A DNA stretch of 64,000 bases from CAWIXB01 sp963839955 (GTDB lineage: Bacteria > Actinomycetota > Actinomycetes > JACCUZ01), in contig CAWIXB010000001.1 of the NCBI GenBank assembly GCA_963839955.1, positions 1,922,001 to 1,986,000 on the forward strand. The letters run 5' to 3'. The position numbers and the translations under genes were made by a program. Under the pieces are notes generated by a model, which was not told the DNA's origin, ran no database searches, and was given only the letters and a program-made list of their open reading frames with translations. Each line of letters starts with the position of its first letter. Position 1 is the stretch's first letter. Positions 62,346-64,000 of the stretch are shown one piece after another.

Positions 62346-64000
62346 CTAAGTACCCTGGCTGGCAACCGGCACGCCGGCATTGTCGAGCCCGCGCACCTCG
62401 TAGTAGCGGTCGATCATCGCGCGCAGCCGTTCGGGCGTCAGCGCGGCGACCCGACCCGAGCCGAGGTCGAGCGTGGTCTCGAGCAGGCGTGGCGGCAGCC
62501 AGTCGTCGGCCGGGCGCCACCCCTCGCGGCGGTTGTAGGCCCGCTTCTCGAGGATGATCCGCCGCGCCGTCTCTCGGAGCTCGGCGCCGTCGACGTCCCA
62601 GCCGGTGACGGTGGCGAGCAGCGCCGCCCACTCGTCGAACGGCTCGGCGAAGACGCCGCGCAGGAACTTGCACAGGATCAGGGAGTCCATGACAGCGGCG
62701 CGGTCCTCGGTCTCGACGGCGGCCAGCACATGCGCCTCTCCCCCAGCGAGCCGCTCGAGGTCGCCGCCGAGGTCGGCCTCGTAGGCCCCCGACCGGTTGT
62801 GGTCGGCCCCGCGCGCGTTGACGGCGAGGCCCAGCGCCATGGCATGCAGGCTGCGCGGCTCGTAGCCCGGCAGCTCGAGGCCCTTGACGTGCGGCGCGAA
62901 GTCGGCCGAGCCGCCACCGACCACCTCGGCGGCGCGGCGCGAGCCCTCGGCGAGCAGTGGACCGAGGCCGGTGCCGTCCCCGATCTCGGCAAGGGCCCGC
63001 AGCAGCGCCTCGCCGTCGCCGAACCGCAGCCACGGCGCGTCGAGCAATCCCTTCTCGGCGCACTCCATGGCCCAGGCGATGGTGCCGCCGGCCGAGATGG
63101 TGTCGATGCCGAGCTCGTCGCAGCGCGCGCTGGCGGCGAGGACGAGGTCGGGGTCGGAGACACCGCACATGGGGCCGAGCGCGAACACGTTCTCGTACTC
63201 CACGCGCGTCCTCCGCCCGCCGCGTGAGGCGTAGATGTGCTCGCAGCCGATCGAGCACGACGCGCAGCTGTTGCGGGCGACCTTGCGCATGCCGTCGAGG
63301 TCCTCGGCGGCCAGGCGGTCGGCGCCCTCGAACGTCGCCTCGGTGAAGTTGCGGGTGGGCAACGTGCTGATGGCGTTGAACGCAAGCAGGTTCGCGAGCG
63401 TGCCGAGCTCGCGGTACTTCGCCGTGGCGGCGCCGAACGAGCGCGCGCGCAGGTCCTTGGCGGCCGCCAGCACGCCGGCCGGGTCAGCGGGCGCCACTTT
63501 GGTCGCGGGGCGCACCGCGACCGCCTTGACGTTCTTGGCACCGAGCACGGCACCGAGTCCGCCCCGGCCGGCGTGCCTGCCGTCGTGCGACAGGGTGGCG
63601 TAACGCACGCCGCGCTCCCCCGCCGGGCCGATCGCCGCCACGCGCCACCCGCGGCCGAGCCGCTCGCGAAGCAGTCGCTCGGCTTCGGCCGCGGAGCGCC
63701 CCCATGAATTGCCCGCGTCGATGAGTCTGGCCCCGTCGCCATCGATGACCAGCACGGATGGCTGGGCCGCCGATCCCCGCACGACGATGGCGTCGTGGCC
63801 GGTCAGCTTGCCGGCGATCGCGAAGTGGCTCGACGCGAGCGCGTCAGTGAGCAGCCCGGTCAGCGGCGACTTGGCGACGACGGCGAACTTCGCGCTCGTG
63901 GTCAACGGTGTACCGACGAGTGGGGAGAACACGAAGGCCAGGACCGCCTGGGCGCCCAGCGGGTCGACGCCGGCCGGTGCGAGCTCGCTCAGCAGCCAGA
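62346..64000 (-). CDS. Aldehyde:ferredoxin oxidoreductase (tungsten type), 5' end outside window
   Basis: The frame is open to the window edge, so about 551 C-terminal codons are present and the start (N-terminal ~30-60 residues) is missing. AOR features: FVFSPLVGTPLTTSAKFAVVAKSPLTG, GRGGLGAVLGAKNVKAVAV, the [4Fe-4S] motif SCASCSIGC (CxxCxxxC) and the fourth Cys in SLILCKFLRG, and GLELPGYEPRSLHAMALGLAVNARGADHNR. The enzyme uses tungstopterin to oxidise aldehydes to acids, unusual for an actinomycete. The FDH and moeA genes follow downstream (73-base gap to the alpha subunit). Confidence 0.93.
   Translation of the reverse strand, partial: WLLSELAPAGVDPLGAQAVLAFVFSPLVGTPLTTSAKFAVVAKSPLTGLLTDALASSHFAIAGKLTGHDAIVVRGSAAQPSVLVIDGDGARLIDAGNSWGRSAAEAERLLRERLGRGWRVAAIGPAGERGVRYATLSHDGRHAGRGGLGAVLGAKNVKAVAVRPATKVAPADPAGVLAAAKDLRARSFGAATAKYRELGTLANLLAFNAISTLPTRNFTEATFEGADRLAAEDLDGMRKVARNSCASCSIGCEHIYASRGGRRTRVEYENVFALGPMCGVSDPDLVLAASARCDELGIDTISAGGTIAWAMECAEKGLLDAPWLRFGDGEALLRALAEIGDGTGLGPLLAEGSRRAAEVVGGGSADFAPHVKGLELPGYEPRSLHAMALGLAVNARGADHNRSGAYEADLGGDLERLAGGEAHVLAAVETEDRAAVMDSLILCKFLRGVFAEPFDEWAALLATVTGWDVDGAELRETARRIILEKRAYNRREGWRPADDWLPPRLLETTLDLGSGRVAALTPERLRAMIDRYYEVRGLDNAGVPVASQGT

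Overview
The window is high-GC DNA with many GTG starts, strong purine-rich ribosome binding sites and overlapping ATGA/GTGA gene junctions. The marker genes (rbpA, garA, ftsR, sbp/DUF881, lnt followed by a polyprenol-phosphate mannosyltransferase, sigK/rskA, DUF5999) are those of Actinomycetes. A Nocardioidaceae-like (Propionibacteriales) origin fits the mix, but this is inference. No tRNA, rRNA, insertion sequence, prophage or CRISPR array was seen.

Region 1 (1-10.1 kb) is a lysine degradation locus of the clostridial fermentation type: acyl-CoA dehydrogenase (cut by the window start), an Lrp/AsnC regulator, kamA, kdd, kamD, kamE and kal, with a CAP-domain secreted protein, an amidohydrolase and a PlsC acyltransferase interspersed. 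The cleavage enzyme Kce is not in view. Region 2 (10.1-18.3 kb) starts with a 688-base non-coding stretch carrying three hairpin repeats. It continues with lnt, a dolichyl-phosphate-mannose-type synthase, fxsA, rbpA, a glycerophosphodiesterase, a coiled-coil D,D-carboxypeptidase and an ECF42-type sigma factor with its YCII/DGPF partner. Region 3 (18.4-25.5 kb) is accessory: a DHFR-like reductase, an MFS exporter with a divergent winged-helix regulator, a frameshifted rlmA, a metallo-beta-lactamase fold hydrolase and an ArsR/SRPBCC pair. Its centrepiece is a spore-photoproduct-lyase-like radical SAM gene whose third Fe-S cysteine is interrupted by a 149-residue mini-intein and whose start is abutted by a LexA (SOS) box.

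Region 4 (25.6-31.0 kb) has two esterases and an ATP-grasp ligase on one strand, facing an alpha/beta hydrolase and a glutamate-cysteine-ligase-like enzyme on the other. It has no function I can name. Region 5 (31.1-40.5 kb) holds sbcDC, sigK-rskA, a PAP2 protein, an srsABC-like phenolic lipid operon (type III PKS, methyltransferase, flavin hydroxylase) and DUF5999.

Region 6 (40.5-52.1 kb) is the conserved actinobacterial block gcvP, merR, DUF151, ftsR, garA, gcvH, DUF881, sbp, DUF881, manC-like, pgsA. A glycine riboswitch precedes gcvP. Region 7 (52.2-64 kb) concerns C1 and molybdenum/tungsten enzymes: fhs and fchA on one strand; aldehyde ferredoxin oxidoreductase (cut by the window end), NAD-linked formate dehydrogenase (alpha and fused NuoEF-type subunit), moeA and a MoeA-PBP fusion on the other. 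Glycine cleavage, formate activation and formate oxidation together suggest an active folate C1 network.

A 21-base element recurs four times, beside kdd, inside the 5' end of kamE, and twice upstream of gcvP. I could not assign it.
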